This document shows positions 15,941 through 23,996 of a DNA stretch of 64,000 bases, one piece after another; the first letter of the stretch is position 1; each line of letters begins with the position of its first letter. The position numbers were made by a program, and so were the translations under genes. The notes beneath the pieces were generated by a model. The model saw nothing but the letters and a program-made list of their open reading frames with translations, had not been told where the DNA came from and searched no databases. The DNA is from an uncultured Eubacteriales bacterium (GTDB lineage Bacteria > Bacillota > Clostridia > Tissierellales > Peptoniphilaceae), in contig UQFH01000003.1 in assembly GCA_900540185.1 (NCBI GenBank), positions 62,001 through 126,000 on the forward strand, read 5' to 3'.

Positions 15941-16813
15941 ATGCAAAAGGTACTCGAAAGAGAAAATATAAATATAAAAAGAAACAAGTCTTTTCGCTTC
16001 GATTTTAAAAAAGCGCTTCTCATGCTTTTGAATATTGTCGTCGTTACAGTTGTACTGTTTCCGATAATCTATGCATTTTTGATGGCGATAAAAGATCCGA
16101 GTGAAATTTTCACAAAAGACATAAGTCTTCTTCCACAAAAGCCGACTTTGATGAACTTTGTAAACGTGTTTAAAACGGCACCGATCGGGAGATATATTTT
16201 AAACTCGATTATAGTTTCCGTAATAATAACGGTTTCACAAGTTTTTACAGCGATTCTTGCGGCGTTTGCATTTCACTTTTTAAAATTCAAAGGGGCATCG
16301 GTTCTCTTTGCGATAATAATGTCGACGATGATGATTCCGGGAGAAGCGACAATCATTTCAAACTTTTTGATGGTGTCGGGTTGGGGCCTTAGAGATTCAT
16401 TTTTGGGACTCGTGCTTCCATATCTCACGACTGCGATGGGAATATTTTTGTTTAGACAGTCGTTTAGATCCTTCCCGAAGGAAATATACGAAGCTGCAAA
16501 AATTGACGGTTGCTCGAATTTCAGATTCGTTTTAAACATTTTAATTCCGCTCTCAAGACCGACGATCGCAGCTCTTAGCGTTTCCTCATTTTTGGGTGCA
16601 TGGAATATGTATATGTGGCCGCTTCTCATTACGGGACTCGACAAATATAGAACGGTTCAAATCGGAATTTCCATGCTTAATGCAGTGGATTCACAGTCGA
16701 TGGTTTTGATGATTGCGGGAGTTGTAGTTTGTATGATTCCGTCGCTTATGATATTCCTTTTCGCGCAAAAGAATATGATAAAGGGACTTACGGCAGGCTC
16801 TGTGAAAGGTTAG
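15941..16813 (+). CDS. ugpE: ABC transporter permease, UgpE-like
   Basis: A 290-residue MalG/UgpE-type permease with six membrane segments and the EAA motif EAAKIDGCSNFRFVLNI in its second half. It follows the UgpA-like gene by 4 bases and precedes the ATPase by 6, forming a compact binding protein-permease-permease-ATPase operon. It is the second half of the transmembrane pathway for the imported substrate. Confidence 0.85.
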   Translation: MQKVLERENINIKRNKSFRFDFKKALLMLLNIVVVTVVLFPIIYAFLMAIKDPSEIFTKDISLLPQKPTLMNFVNVFKTAPIGRYILNSIIVSVIITVSQVFTAILAAFAFHFLKFKGASVLFAIIMSTMMIPGEATIISNFLMVSGWGLRDSFLGLVLPYLTTAMGIFLFRQSFRSFPKEIYEAAKIDGCSNFRFVLNILIPLSRPTIAALSVSSFLGAWNMYMWPLLITGLDKYRTVQIGISMLNAVDSQSMVLMIAGVVVCMIPSLMIFLFAQKNMIKGLTAGSVKG

Positions 16814-16819
16814 GTAAAT

Positions 16820-17914
16820 ATGGCAGAAGTAAAATTTAAAAATATAACGAAAAAATATGAAGACGGATATGTAGCTGTGAACGATTTAAATTTAAACATC
16901 GAAGACAAGGAGTTCGTCGTGCTCGTCGGACCGTCGGGTTGCGGCAAGTCCACGACTCTAAGAATGATTGCAGGCCTCGAAGATATTTCGGACGGCACAC
17001 TCTTTATCGGTGAGAATGCAGTGAACGATATCGAGGCAAAAGACCGCGACATCGCAATGGTTTTCCAAAACTATGCGCTCTATCCGCACATGACTATAAG
17101 GGACAATATGGGCTTTGCGCTCAAAATGCAAAAGGTGCCGAAAGAAGAAATCAAGGAAAAAGTTGAAAGAATTGCAAAAACTCTCCAAATTTCCGATTTG
17201 CTCGAAAGAAAGCCGAGCGAGCTTTCGGGAGGACAACGCCAAAGAGTTGCACTCGGACGCGCAATGGTAAGAAAGCCGAAAGTTTTTCTATTGGACGAAC
17301 CGCTTTCAAACCTCGACGCGAAACTGAGAGTTGAAATGCGCACTGAAATAGTAAAACTTCACAAAGAACTGGACACTACATTCATCTATGTCACGCACGA
17401 CCAAACCGAAGCGATGACAATGGGAGACAGGATTGCGGTTTTAAATAAAGGTGTTCTTGAGCAGTTCGACACGCCGATTAATCTCTACAACAAACCGAAA
17501 AACAAATTTATCGCAGAGTTTATCGGAAGTCCTCAAATGAATATTGTAAAAAGTGAAATTAAAAAAGTGAACGACAAATATCAAATAAGATTTTTGGGAA
17601 AATATATAAACTTGCCGAAATATTATTCGACGGCACTCGACAATTTTGATAAAAAAGAAGTTTATCTCGGAGTTCGCTCGGAAGACTTTGTCTTGGGCGA
17701 AGATGGAGTGGAAGTACTCTTTTCAAATGTGGAATATATGGGAAGCGACCTTTTTTGCTACACATATTACGACGGAGAGAAACTCGTGATGAGGTTTGAC
17801 CCGGAAGACAGCATTTATGAGGAGAGAGTTTATAAAGTGCTGCCGAATGTAGACAGACTTTATATTTTCGACAAAGATACGGAAGAGACGATTGTTTTTC
17901 CGTCGGGACTATAG
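16820..17914 (+). CDS. ugpC: ABC transporter ATPase, UgpC/MsmK-like
   Basis: A 364-residue importer ATPase. Walker A is GPSGCGKST (about residue 37), the signature is LSGGQRQRVALGRA, Walker B is VFLLDEPLSNLDAKLR, and the switch region is VTHDQTEAMT. A C-terminal OB-like regulatory domain (residues ~240-364) is typical of carbohydrate/glycerol-phosphate importers of the MalK group. It powers uptake through the two permeases encoded just upstream. Having its own ATPase in the operon suggests it does not rely on a shared ATPase. Confidence 0.88.
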   Translation: MAEVKFKNITKKYEDGYVAVNDLNLNIEDKEFVVLVGPSGCGKSTTLRMIAGLEDISDGTLFIGENAVNDIEAKDRDIAMVFQNYALYPHMTIRDNMGFALKMQKVPKEEIKEKVERIAKTLQISDLLERKPSELSGGQRQRVALGRAMVRKPKVFLLDEPLSNLDAKLRVEMRTEIVKLHKELDTTFIYVTHDQTEAMTMGDRIAVLNKGVLEQFDTPINLYNKPKNKFIAEFIGSPQMNIVKSEIKKVNDKYQIRFLGKYINLPKYYSTALDNFDKKEVYLGVRSEDFVLGEDGVEVLFSNVEYMGSDLFCYTYYDGEKLVMRFDPEDSIYEERVYKVLPNVDRLYIFDKDTEETIVFPSGL

Positions 17915-17923
17915 GAGAATAAA

Positions 17924-18568
17924 ATGTACAAGGCGATAATATACGACTGCGACGGAACTCTTCTCGATTCGAAAAATGTGACGATTGAAACATATGAGTA
18001 TATGATTGGAAGAAAACTCACGGAAGGCGAGATGGAAAAAGTTTTCCATCAAACGCAGATCGAAAGCTTTAAAATGTTTAATCTCAATATCGAAGAGGGA
18101 AATCTCAAAAGAATTGAAAATATGTACAAGGAAATTGACGATTCTATAAAACCTTTCGACGGAGTTATGAATCTTTTGAGAGCGGTAAAAAAGCTAGGCA
18201 TCCACCAGGCGATGGCGACAAACAGAAATGCTGAGGCGGCGGAAATGGCTTTAAACGGATACGGTCTTCAAAAATATATCGAAACGGTTGTGCATGCGGA
18301 CATGGTTTTAAATCCGAAGCCGTCGGGCGAAATGCTTTTAAAATATATGGACATGATGAAGCTTGAAAAAGACGAGGTGCTCTTTGTGGGAAACGCAATC
18401 ACCGACCATATGGCAGCAATTGACGCCGGCATAGACTTTTGCTACTGCAGCTGGGGAACTGTGGAGTATTTGGAAAAAAGTGCTATAATATTAGATAGAC
18501 CGGAAGAATTGCTTCAATATGTAAAGGAGGAAGTTTATGGCAAAAATTTATGCCCACAGGGGATATAG
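17924..18568 (+). CDS. HAD-family phosphatase
   Basis: This 214-residue haloacid-dehalogenase-type hydrolase has the nucleophile motif IYDCDGTLLDS (Asp8, Asp10), a helical cap, the lysine region NPKPSGEM and the final acidic motif FVGNAITDHMAAIDAG. It resembles phosphoglycolate phosphatase-like enzymes. It follows the transporter ATPase by 9 bases and overlaps the glycerophosphodiesterase by 32, so a role on a glycerol-phosphate intermediate is plausible but inferred from position only. Confidence 0.82.
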   Translation: MYKAIIYDCDGTLLDSKNVTIETYEYMIGRKLTEGEMEKVFHQTQIESFKMFNLNIEEGNLKRIENMYKEIDDSIKPFDGVMNLLRAVKKLGIHQAMATNRNAEAAEMALNGYGLQKYIETVVHADMVLNPKPSGEMLLKYMDMMKLEKDEVLFVGNAITDHMAAIDAGIDFCYCSWGTVEYLEKSAIILDRPEELLQYVKEEVYGKNLCPQGI

Positions 18569-19238
18569 CGGCAAGTTTTTTGAAAACTCGAGCGAGGCAT
18601 TCAAGAAATGTTTGGAGCTCGACATATTCGGAATTGAAACCGACGTGCAGCTCACAAAAGACGGGGCGCCGGTGATAATTCACGACGAATATTTAAAACG
18701 CCTTTTAAACAAGGACGCTTTTGTAAAAGATCTCACGCTTGATGAACTCAAAAGTTTGAAATATGAAAACGGCGAAAGCCCGATAACTCTTGATGAATAT
18801 ATAGAAATTTTTAAAGATTCAAAACTTGTCAGCAATATCGAACTTAAAACGGGTGTTTTTCTCTATCAGGGAATTGAGCAGAAAGTGTACGACGCATTCA
18901 AGAAAAACGATATGCTCGACAGACTGTTGGTTTCAAGTTTCAACCACTACAGCCTTTTAAAAATGAAGGAAATCGATTCGGAAATTCCTTTGGGAGCGCT
19001 CACGGGCTCGACTCTCATAAGTCCGGAAAAATATTTGAAAGAATACGGTTTTCAATTTTATCATCCGGTGTTCAGCTCTGTGAACAAAAAAATGCTGGAG
19101 GATTTACACGAAAACAATATACAGGTGAACGCTTGGACAATAAACTACAAAGAGGTTTATGAAATGTCGATTCAAATCGGACTCGACGGAGTAATAACGA
19201 ATTATCCGGAACTTGATTTTCCAAACTTGGGGTACTAA
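18537..19238 (+). CDS. ugpQ: Glycerophosphodiester phosphodiesterase
   Basis: A 233-residue cytoplasmic enzyme without a signal peptide. The GDPD motifs are clear: AHRGYSG (His7, Arg8), IETDVQLTKDG (Glu34, Asp36) and PVIIHD (His49). It hydrolyses glycerophosphodiesters to sn-glycerol-3-phosphate and an alcohol. Its place at the end of a ugp-like import operon, overlapping the phosphatase gene, matches the classic coupling of GDPD with glycerophosphodiester uptake. AAAGGAGG precedes the ATG. Confidence 0.9.
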   Translation: MAKIYAHRGYSGKFFENSSEAFKKCLELDIFGIETDVQLTKDGAPVIIHDEYLKRLLNKDAFVKDLTLDELKSLKYENGESPITLDEYIEIFKDSKLVSNIELKTGVFLYQGIEQKVYDAFKKNDMLDRLLVSSFNHYSLLKMKEIDSEIPLGALTGSTLISPEKYLKEYGFQFYHPVFSSVNKKMLEDLHENNIQVNAWTINYKEVYEMSIQIGLDGVITNYPELDFPNLGY

Positions 19239-19251
19239 GTTGTATCCCTTT

Positions 19252-19288
19252 TTTTATTGCAATAAAAAAGACCCCGAACGGGATCTTT
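19252..19288. terminator. Convergent terminator between ugpQ-like gene and rpsD
   Basis: AAGACCCC and GGGATCTT form a stem with one mismatch (19269-19288). On the minus strand it is followed by a run of U, serving rpsD; a T-run plus a TATTGCAATA palindrome on the plus side may end the ugp-like operon. Confidence 0.75.
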
Positions 19289-19295
19289 AAAGTTT

Positions 19296-19889
19296 CTAGT
19301 GTGAATAATATTCGACAACAAATACGTCTTCGATTTCAATAGGAACTTCTTCTCTTTCAGGCATTTTAACCAATTTAGCTGAGAATTTGTTTTCGTCCTT
19401 TGAAATGTAAGGGTATGGGCTGTTTCCACCAACAGCAAAGTTGTCTTTGAACATTTCGTTTGAACGGCTCTTTTCTTTTAATGTCAATTCGTCGCCAACT
19501 TGAACTTGGAAGCTTGGACGGTCAACTTTTTTGCCGTTTACTAAAATGTGTCCGTGAACAACCATTTGTCTTGCTTGTCTGATACTTGAAGCGAAACCTG
19601 CACGATAAACCATGTTGTCGAGTCTTGTTTCAAGCAATTTTACAAGTGCGTGACCTGTTTGTTCTTTTGATTTTCTAGCCTTATCGAAGTATGCCTTCAA
19701 TTGATTTTCAGGTACTTGATAATATGCTCTTAATCTTTGTTTTTCGAGGAGTTGTTCGCCGTATGTTGAAAGCTTTTTGTCGCTTCTGGCTGCTCCTTTT
19801 TTCATTCCTTTGTTAGCCTTTGGAAGATTGAAAACATTAAGACCGAGTCTTCTTACAATCTTTACTCTGGCTCCTTTTAAACTACTCAT
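19296..19889 (-). CDS. rpsD: 30S ribosomal protein S4
   Basis: This primary 16S rRNA-binding protein has an N-terminal S4 domain and an RNA-binding S4 fold around LDNMVYRAGFASSIRQARQ with VVHGHILVNGK. It lacks the zinc-binding cysteines seen in some clostridial S4 proteins (zinc-independent form). The ATG at 19889 gives 197 residues and is preceded by AAGGTGA; the ATG at 19934 lies at the transcription start and is not used. The gene stands alone, away from the alpha operon, as in many Firmicutes, and has its own promoter. Confidence 0.95.
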   Translation of the reverse strand: MSSLKGARVKIVRRLGLNVFNLPKANKGMKKGAARSDKKLSTYGEQLLEKQRLRAYYQVPENQLKAYFDKARKSKEQTGHALVKLLETRLDNMVYRAGFASSIRQARQMVVHGHILVNGKKVDRPSFQVQVGDELTLKEKSRSNEMFKDNFAVGGNSPYPYISKDENKFSAKLVKMPEREEVPIEIEDVFVVEYYSH

Positions 19890-19939
19890 TTTTTGAATCA
19901 CCTTTCCTAAAATTGGATTTGCCGCGGTATTCATTAAAG

Positions 19940-19968
19940 ATTATATATCATACTTATCCGTTTGTCAA
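19940..19968 (-). promoter_or_regulatory. Promoter of rpsD
   Basis: On the minus strand TTGACA (19963-19968) and TATAAT (19940-19945) are separated by exactly 17 bases, a full consensus. The resulting leader of about 40 bases contains a CCGCGG palindrome. Confidence 0.88.
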
Positions 19969-20006
19969 GCATTTTCACGCACATTTTATTAAAAATATAA
20001 ATTATA

Positions 20007-21020
20007 TTATTTGACGATTTCACGTTCATAAAACTCCAAAAGAGTCGAAACCGTTTTCACTATATCGTCATTTTCTATGAAGAGAGTTTTCTCGTCTGCG
20101 CGGAAGCGATAGTTGTGGTCGTAATATTTTTCGCAAAGGAGCCTTGCAACCTCGTCATAATTTTTTAAAATCATATTTTCTTCGACAGCCGCTCTCGTTT
20201 CCTTTCCGAGATATTTCGAAAGATTTTCGATAGCCGCTTCGAGTTCCTCTATAAGTTCCGGCTTTGCATATGTTTTTTTGAGCCTTTCAATTCGCGCACT
20301 CATCGGAGTCTCGAGATAAATCTTTTTTGACTCGAGAATTTTTTCGTACAACAAATCCGGCATAACAATATTTCCGATTCTTTTACTTTCGCCTTCAATG
20401 AAATAGGTTTTCGGCTCGTCGTCAATCGCCTCAAAGAGAAGTGACTCAAACATCTTTTGCGAGTTTGATTTTCCAAGACCGACTCCGCCCAAAGTCGAAC
20501 CCATATGGTTCGCGAGATTTTCGAGGTCAATAATTGGAATATTTCTCGAATTTAAAAGATGAAGGATTTCGGTTTTTCCGGAACCCGTAGGAGCATAGAG
20601 AGTTAAGAGAGAAATTTTCGATAATTTTTCGGGTAATTTCTCGTTTATATAGTGTCTGTAGGACTTTATGCCGCCCTTTAATTTGTAGACATTGTAGCCG
20701 AGAGTGAAAAAAAGTGACGCAATAGTTTTTGAACGGTATCCGCCCCTTGCGCATGTAAAAATTATTCGACGGTCGCGATGTTTATAAATTAAATCCTCGA
20801 GCTCCAAAAGCTTTGCCGAAACAAATCTTATTGCACTTCTTTTTGCTTCTCTTTTCGAGCCGTTGTCGTACAAAGTGCCGACGATTTTTCTTTCCTCGTC
20901 GTTTAAAACGGGAAAATTTATCGAACCGGGAATGTGAAAATCGTCAAACTCACCCCTGCTTCTCACATCAATGAACAAATCGTTCTTTGTTGTTTCTTTA
21001 TAATTTAGTAATTCAAACAT
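20007..21020 (-). CDS. mnmH: tRNA 2-selenouridine synthase
   Basis: MnmH (SelU/YbbB) replaces the sulfur of 2-thiouridine at the tRNA wobble position with selenium, via a geranylated intermediate, using selenophosphate. The 337-residue protein has an N-terminal rhodanese domain (LFIDVRSRGEF; catalytic cysteine in CARGGYRS, Cys90) and a P-loop domain (APTGSGKTEIL) followed by the family segment GSTLGGVGLG. The ATG at 21020 is used in preference to an upstream in-frame TTG (21032) lacking a ribosome binding site. Its presence implies a selenophosphate synthetase elsewhere in the genome. Confidence 0.92.
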   Translation of the reverse strand: MFELLNYKETTKNDLFIDVRSRGEFDDFHIPGSINFPVLNDEERKIVGTLYDNGSKREAKRSAIRFVSAKLLELEDLIYKHRDRRIIFTCARGGYRSKTIASLFFTLGYNVYKLKGGIKSYRHYINEKLPEKLSKISLLTLYAPTGSGKTEILHLLNSRNIPIIDLENLANHMGSTLGGVGLGKSNSQKMFESLLFEAIDDEPKTYFIEGESKRIGNIVMPDLLYEKILESKKIYLETPMSARIERLKKTYAKPELIEELEAAIENLSKYLGKETRAAVEENMILKNYDEVARLLCEKYYDHNYRFRADEKTLFIENDDIVKTVSTLLEFYEREIVK

Positions 21021-21124
21021 TATACCACCCAAATAATTATAAAATTTTTAAAAACTTATTTCAAGGCGAAAATAGGGCGTAAATGTTACAATAAAAAACT
21101 TTTTAAAAAATTACTCAAAAACCC

Positions 21125-21153
21125 TTGACATTTAGTTTATGAAGATATAAAAT
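21125..21153 (+). promoter_or_regulatory. Promoter of rplM-rpsI
   Basis: TTGACA (21125-21130) and TAAAAT (21148-21153) are spaced 17 bases apart, predicting a transcript start near 21160. Confidence 0.75.
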
Positions 21154-21169
21154 ATATGCAGACTGTTTT

Positions 21170-21198
21170 TTAAGAAAGGACCCGGAAACCTGTCTTAA
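21170..21198 (+). promoter_or_regulatory. Leader hairpin upstream of rplM (L13-leader candidate)
   Basis: TTAAGA/TCTTAA enclose AGG/CCT around a 9-base loop in the short 5' leader of rplM. Autoregulatory L13 leaders are known in Firmicutes at this position. I recognise the location and a strong stem but cannot confirm the family by sequence alone. Confidence 0.5.
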
Positions 21199-21236
21199 TA
21201 AACGCTACAAAATGCTCGAAAGGAATGAAAATTAAT

Positions 21237-21680
21237 ATGAAATCATTTATGGCTAAACCGCAAGAAATCGAGCGCAAGTGGCTTGTTATTGACGCCGACG
21301 GATTGGTTCTCGGTCGTCTTGCTACAGAAGTTGCAACGATTCTTCGCGGAAAAAACAAACCGATTTATACCCCGCACGTTGACACAGGAGATTATGTAAT
21401 CGTAATCAACGCTGACAAGATGAGACTTACAGGAAAGAAACTCGACCAAAAGAGATATTACTGGCACACAGGATATCCGGGAGGATTAAAATCTGTTGAT
21501 TATAGAACTATGATGGCAAACAACCCGGAAAAAGCTCTTATGATCGCAGTAAAGGGCATGCTTCCAAAGAACTCACTCGGAAGACAAATGCTCAAAAAAT
21601 TACGTGTATACAGCGGAACTGAACACGGACATGAAGCTCAAAAACCTGAAGTTTATGTAATCAAAGGGGGTAACAGATAA
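21237..21680 (+). CDS. rplM: 50S ribosomal protein L13
   Basis: This early-assembly 23S rRNA-binding protein is 147 residues long from ATG 21237. It has the expected MAKPQEIERKWLVIDADG start, LGRLATEVATILRGK, and the YTPHVDTGDYVIVINA core. The ATG at 21225 directly abuts the AAAGGA site, so the second ATG is the likelier start. It is followed by rpsI with a one-base overlap of stop and start, the conserved rplM-rpsI operon of bacteria. Confidence 0.96.
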   Translation: MKSFMAKPQEIERKWLVIDADGLVLGRLATEVATILRGKNKPIYTPHVDTGDYVIVINADKMRLTGKKLDQKRYYWHTGYPGGLKSVDYRTMMANNPEKALMIAVKGMLPKNSLGRQMLKKLRVYSGTEHGHEAQKPEVYVIKGGNR

Positions 21681-22060
21681 TGTATCAATCAGTTGGTAGA
21701 AGAAAAACTTCAACAGCTCGTGCTATCTTAACAGAAGGCAAAGGAATGTTTTTTGTTAACGGCAAACCTGTTGATGAATATTTTGACCTTGACACATTGA
21801 GAAGACTTGCTAAGAGCCCATTTGTATTGACCGAAACAGAAGGTAAATACGACGTTAAAATCAACGTTCGCGGCGGCGGAAAGTCAGGACAAGCAGGCGC
21901 TGTAAGACATGCAATCAGCCGTGCACTTTTAGAAGCAGATCCTGAACTTCGTGCTTCATTGAAACAAGCAGGTTTCTTAACAAGAGACCCGAGAATGAAG
22001 GAAAGAAAGAAATACGGTTTCAAAAAGGCAAGAAAATCTACACAATTCTCAAAGAGATAG
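21680..22060 (+). CDS. rpsI: 30S ribosomal protein S9
   Basis: A 126-residue S9 protein with the family start SVGRRKTSTARA, the VNVRGGGKSGQAGAVRHAI-type core (here beginning INVRGGGKSG) and the basic tail ending QFSKR that reaches the ribosomal P site. Its start codon overlaps the rplM stop, and a strong terminator follows, so the operon contains just these two genes. Confidence 0.96.
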   Translation: MYQSVGRRKTSTARAILTEGKGMFFVNGKPVDEYFDLDTLRRLAKSPFVLTETEGKYDVKINVRGGGKSGQAGAVRHAISRALLEADPELRASLKQAGFLTRDPRMKERKKYGFKKARKSTQFSKR

Positions 22061-22086
22061 GTTTTCGAAATACTATAAAAAATATA

Positions 22087-22120
22087 AACCTTGTAATTTT
22101 AACGATTACAGGGTTTTTTT
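22087..22120 (+). terminator. Terminator of rplM-rpsI
   Basis: AACCTTGTAAT pairs with ATTACAGGGTT (11 bp, one G-U) and is followed by seven T residues. Confidence 0.9.
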
Positions 22121-22192
22121 GTTACAAATGAAAATTTGAATTAATAAAATATGTTACATATTTCGCAAAAAAAAACAAATTGGCATTTTATA

Positions 22193-22221
22193 TTGACATA
22201 AACTAAATAAAGTATTACAAT
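22193..22221 (+). promoter_or_regulatory. Promoter upstream of the 16-codon ORF and ABC exporter
   Basis: TTGACA (22193-22198) and TACAAT (22216-22221) are separated by 17 bases. Confidence 0.8.
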
Positions 22222-22281
22222 AAGGACAAGGGATTAAATAATAGATTTTATTTAAATTCTTAATATTTAAGGAGGGATAAT

Positions 22282-22332
22282 ATGTTAATACATAAAGAAA
22301 GGATGAATAGAAAATGCAGGATAAAGAATTAA
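22282..22332 (+). CDS. 16-residue basic leader-like ORF before an ABC exporter
   Basis: ATG 22282 is preceded by a perfect AAGGAGG (22269-22275) with 6-base spacing, the best ribosome binding site in the area. It opens a frame of 16 codons ending at TAA 22332, inside the start of the ABC gene (ATG 22314). The peptide is very basic (MLIHKERMNRKCRIKN) and has no signal peptide. It could be a leader peptide that controls translation of the exporter through overlap, or an incidental ORF if the exporter's translation depends on the weaker AAAGGA at 22297-22302. No homologue is known to me. Confidence 0.4.
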   Translation: MLIHKERMNRKCRIKN

Positions 22333-23939
22333 AATTACAAAAGAAAGAAATGCTTAAAATTGTGAACAAATGGGGATTTGCTCTATTATTGTTTTTAAGT
22401 TTATTGTCCGCGATTCTTTTTGTAATCGCACCGATAACTTTGAACAATGTGGTTGAGAATGTCGGAACTATTGGAGCAATCGATATAGTAAAGGTTATAC
22501 TTCTACTTGCAGCGGGATATTTGGTAGAATTTATTTCAGTTTTTATAAAAAATGGGTTGATTCAACAGTACCACGGAAGAGCCGCTGAAATTTTATATGC
22601 AGATGTATTCAGACTCAATTATGATAAATACATAGAAGAGGGTCCAACTGCAATAAGAGACCTCGTGTGGAACGCGGCCGATGCATACGCGGGATTGTAT
22701 TTTGATGTAATTCCGAGTCTTATAGTTAATATTGCAACGATTATTGTAAGTATATATATTTCGTTCACTTTAAATCATATTGCTGCACTTTTGATGTTTA
22801 TTACTTTGCCGATTCATTATTTCGGGTTTAAGCTTTTGAACAAAAAACTTGCGCAATTGTCCGTAAAACTCAGACAGGCAAGTTCCAAGTCCCAAAGCAA
22901 TATTCATTCCGTTGTATCACAAGTCGATTTCATCAAGCAAAACAGTGAAAATGAAAATCTGTTGCCGATGATTAAGAAAAATATTTTAGAGTCGGAGGGC
23001 GTTCGCAAAATAGTTAATTATGTTGCAAACGGTGTTTCAGGACTTCTAATCGGTTTAAACCAAATCATTCAATCGCTTACAATTGTATTTTTGGCGGCGC
23101 TTGCACTGAAAAACAAGGACGCATTTGGAGGCGTTGTTTATGTAATGCTTGTATTTCCTTATTTTTCAAATGCAATCAGGGGTCTATCATTTACAAACTT
23201 GGGCATTGCCGATGTTAAAGCGGCGGATGAATTTTTAAAAACTATGATAGAATATCGCGAAGAAGACGGAACTTTGGATATGCCGAGTGAAATTGAAAGC
23301 ATCAATTTCGATATAGATTCAGTCAATATATATGATAAAAATTTATTAAACAATGTTCATATGAGTTTTAAGAAAGGCGATATTGTCGGAATCAAGGGTG
23401 AGAGCGGCACGGGCAAGAGTACACTTGTAAAATTGATTCCAAAATTCAGAAGCGTCGAGGGCATTTATATAAACGATATTCCGATTGAAAAAATAAAAAA
23501 TGTAGAATATTTGAAAAACATTTCATATTATTCGCAAAACACGCCGATTATTTCCGACACCATTTACAACAATTTGAATTTCGGAAGAAAGCCGGTTCAA
23601 AAAAGCGTTTATGAAAATTTAAAATTTTTATCCAAGTTCAACAATTTGGATGAGATGATTATTGAAAACGGAGCAAATTTATCCGGTGGAGATAAACAAA
23701 GAATTGCACTTTCCAGATATTTTGTCGAAAATGCAAAGATTGTAATTTTAGATGAACCGACAAGTTCGCTCGACAAGGAAACCGAAACGGAAATTATGAC
23801 GGCGGTTTTAGAAAACAACAAGGACAAGATTATTTTTATAATAAGCCACAACAACGACATTATGAACTACTGCAACTATATTGTTGAGGTAAAAAATAAA
23901 ACAGTTGACGTGACAAAAAACGATAAAAAGAATTTTTAA
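22314..23939 (+). CDS. ABC half-exporter (membrane domain fused to ATPase)
   Basis: A 541-residue exporter half with about six membrane segments in residues 20-310 and a C-terminal ATPase. Walker A is GESGTGKST (about residue 363), the signature is LSGGDKQRIALSR, Walker B is KIVILDEPTSSLD, and the switch histidine is in FIISHNND. In length and C-terminal pattern it resembles the half-exporters at 10186 and 57300, all single genes without a partner next to them. Its start overlaps a 16-codon ORF. The substrate is not evident; small peptides or drugs are typical for the superfamily. Confidence 0.87.
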   Translation: MQDKELKLQKKEMLKIVNKWGFALLLFLSLLSAILFVIAPITLNNVVENVGTIGAIDIVKVILLLAAGYLVEFISVFIKNGLIQQYHGRAAEILYADVFRLNYDKYIEEGPTAIRDLVWNAADAYAGLYFDVIPSLIVNIATIIVSIYISFTLNHIAALLMFITLPIHYFGFKLLNKKLAQLSVKLRQASSKSQSNIHSVVSQVDFIKQNSENENLLPMIKKNILESEGVRKIVNYVANGVSGLLIGLNQIIQSLTIVFLAALALKNKDAFGGVVYVMLVFPYFSNAIRGLSFTNLGIADVKAADEFLKTMIEYREEDGTLDMPSEIESINFDIDSVNIYDKNLLNNVHMSFKKGDIVGIKGESGTGKSTLVKLIPKFRSVEGIYINDIPIEKIKNVEYLKNISYYSQNTPIISDTIYNNLNFGRKPVQKSVYENLKFLSKFNNLDEMIIENGANLSGGDKQRIALSRYFVENAKIVILDEPTSSLDKETETEIMTAVLENNKDKIIFIISHNNDIMNYCNYIVEVKNKTVDVTKNDKKNF

Positions 23940-23948
23940 TATGTATAG

Positions 23949-23990
23949 AAAAACATCGATGAAACTTTATGTCTCAATCGATGTTTTTTT
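23949..23990. terminator. Bidirectional terminator between the ABC exporter and folC
   Basis: AAAAACATCGAT and ATCGATGTTTTT form a 12-bp perfect stem with a T-run on one side and A-run on the other, serving both convergent genes. Confidence 0.9.
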
Positions 23991-23996
23991 CATTCA

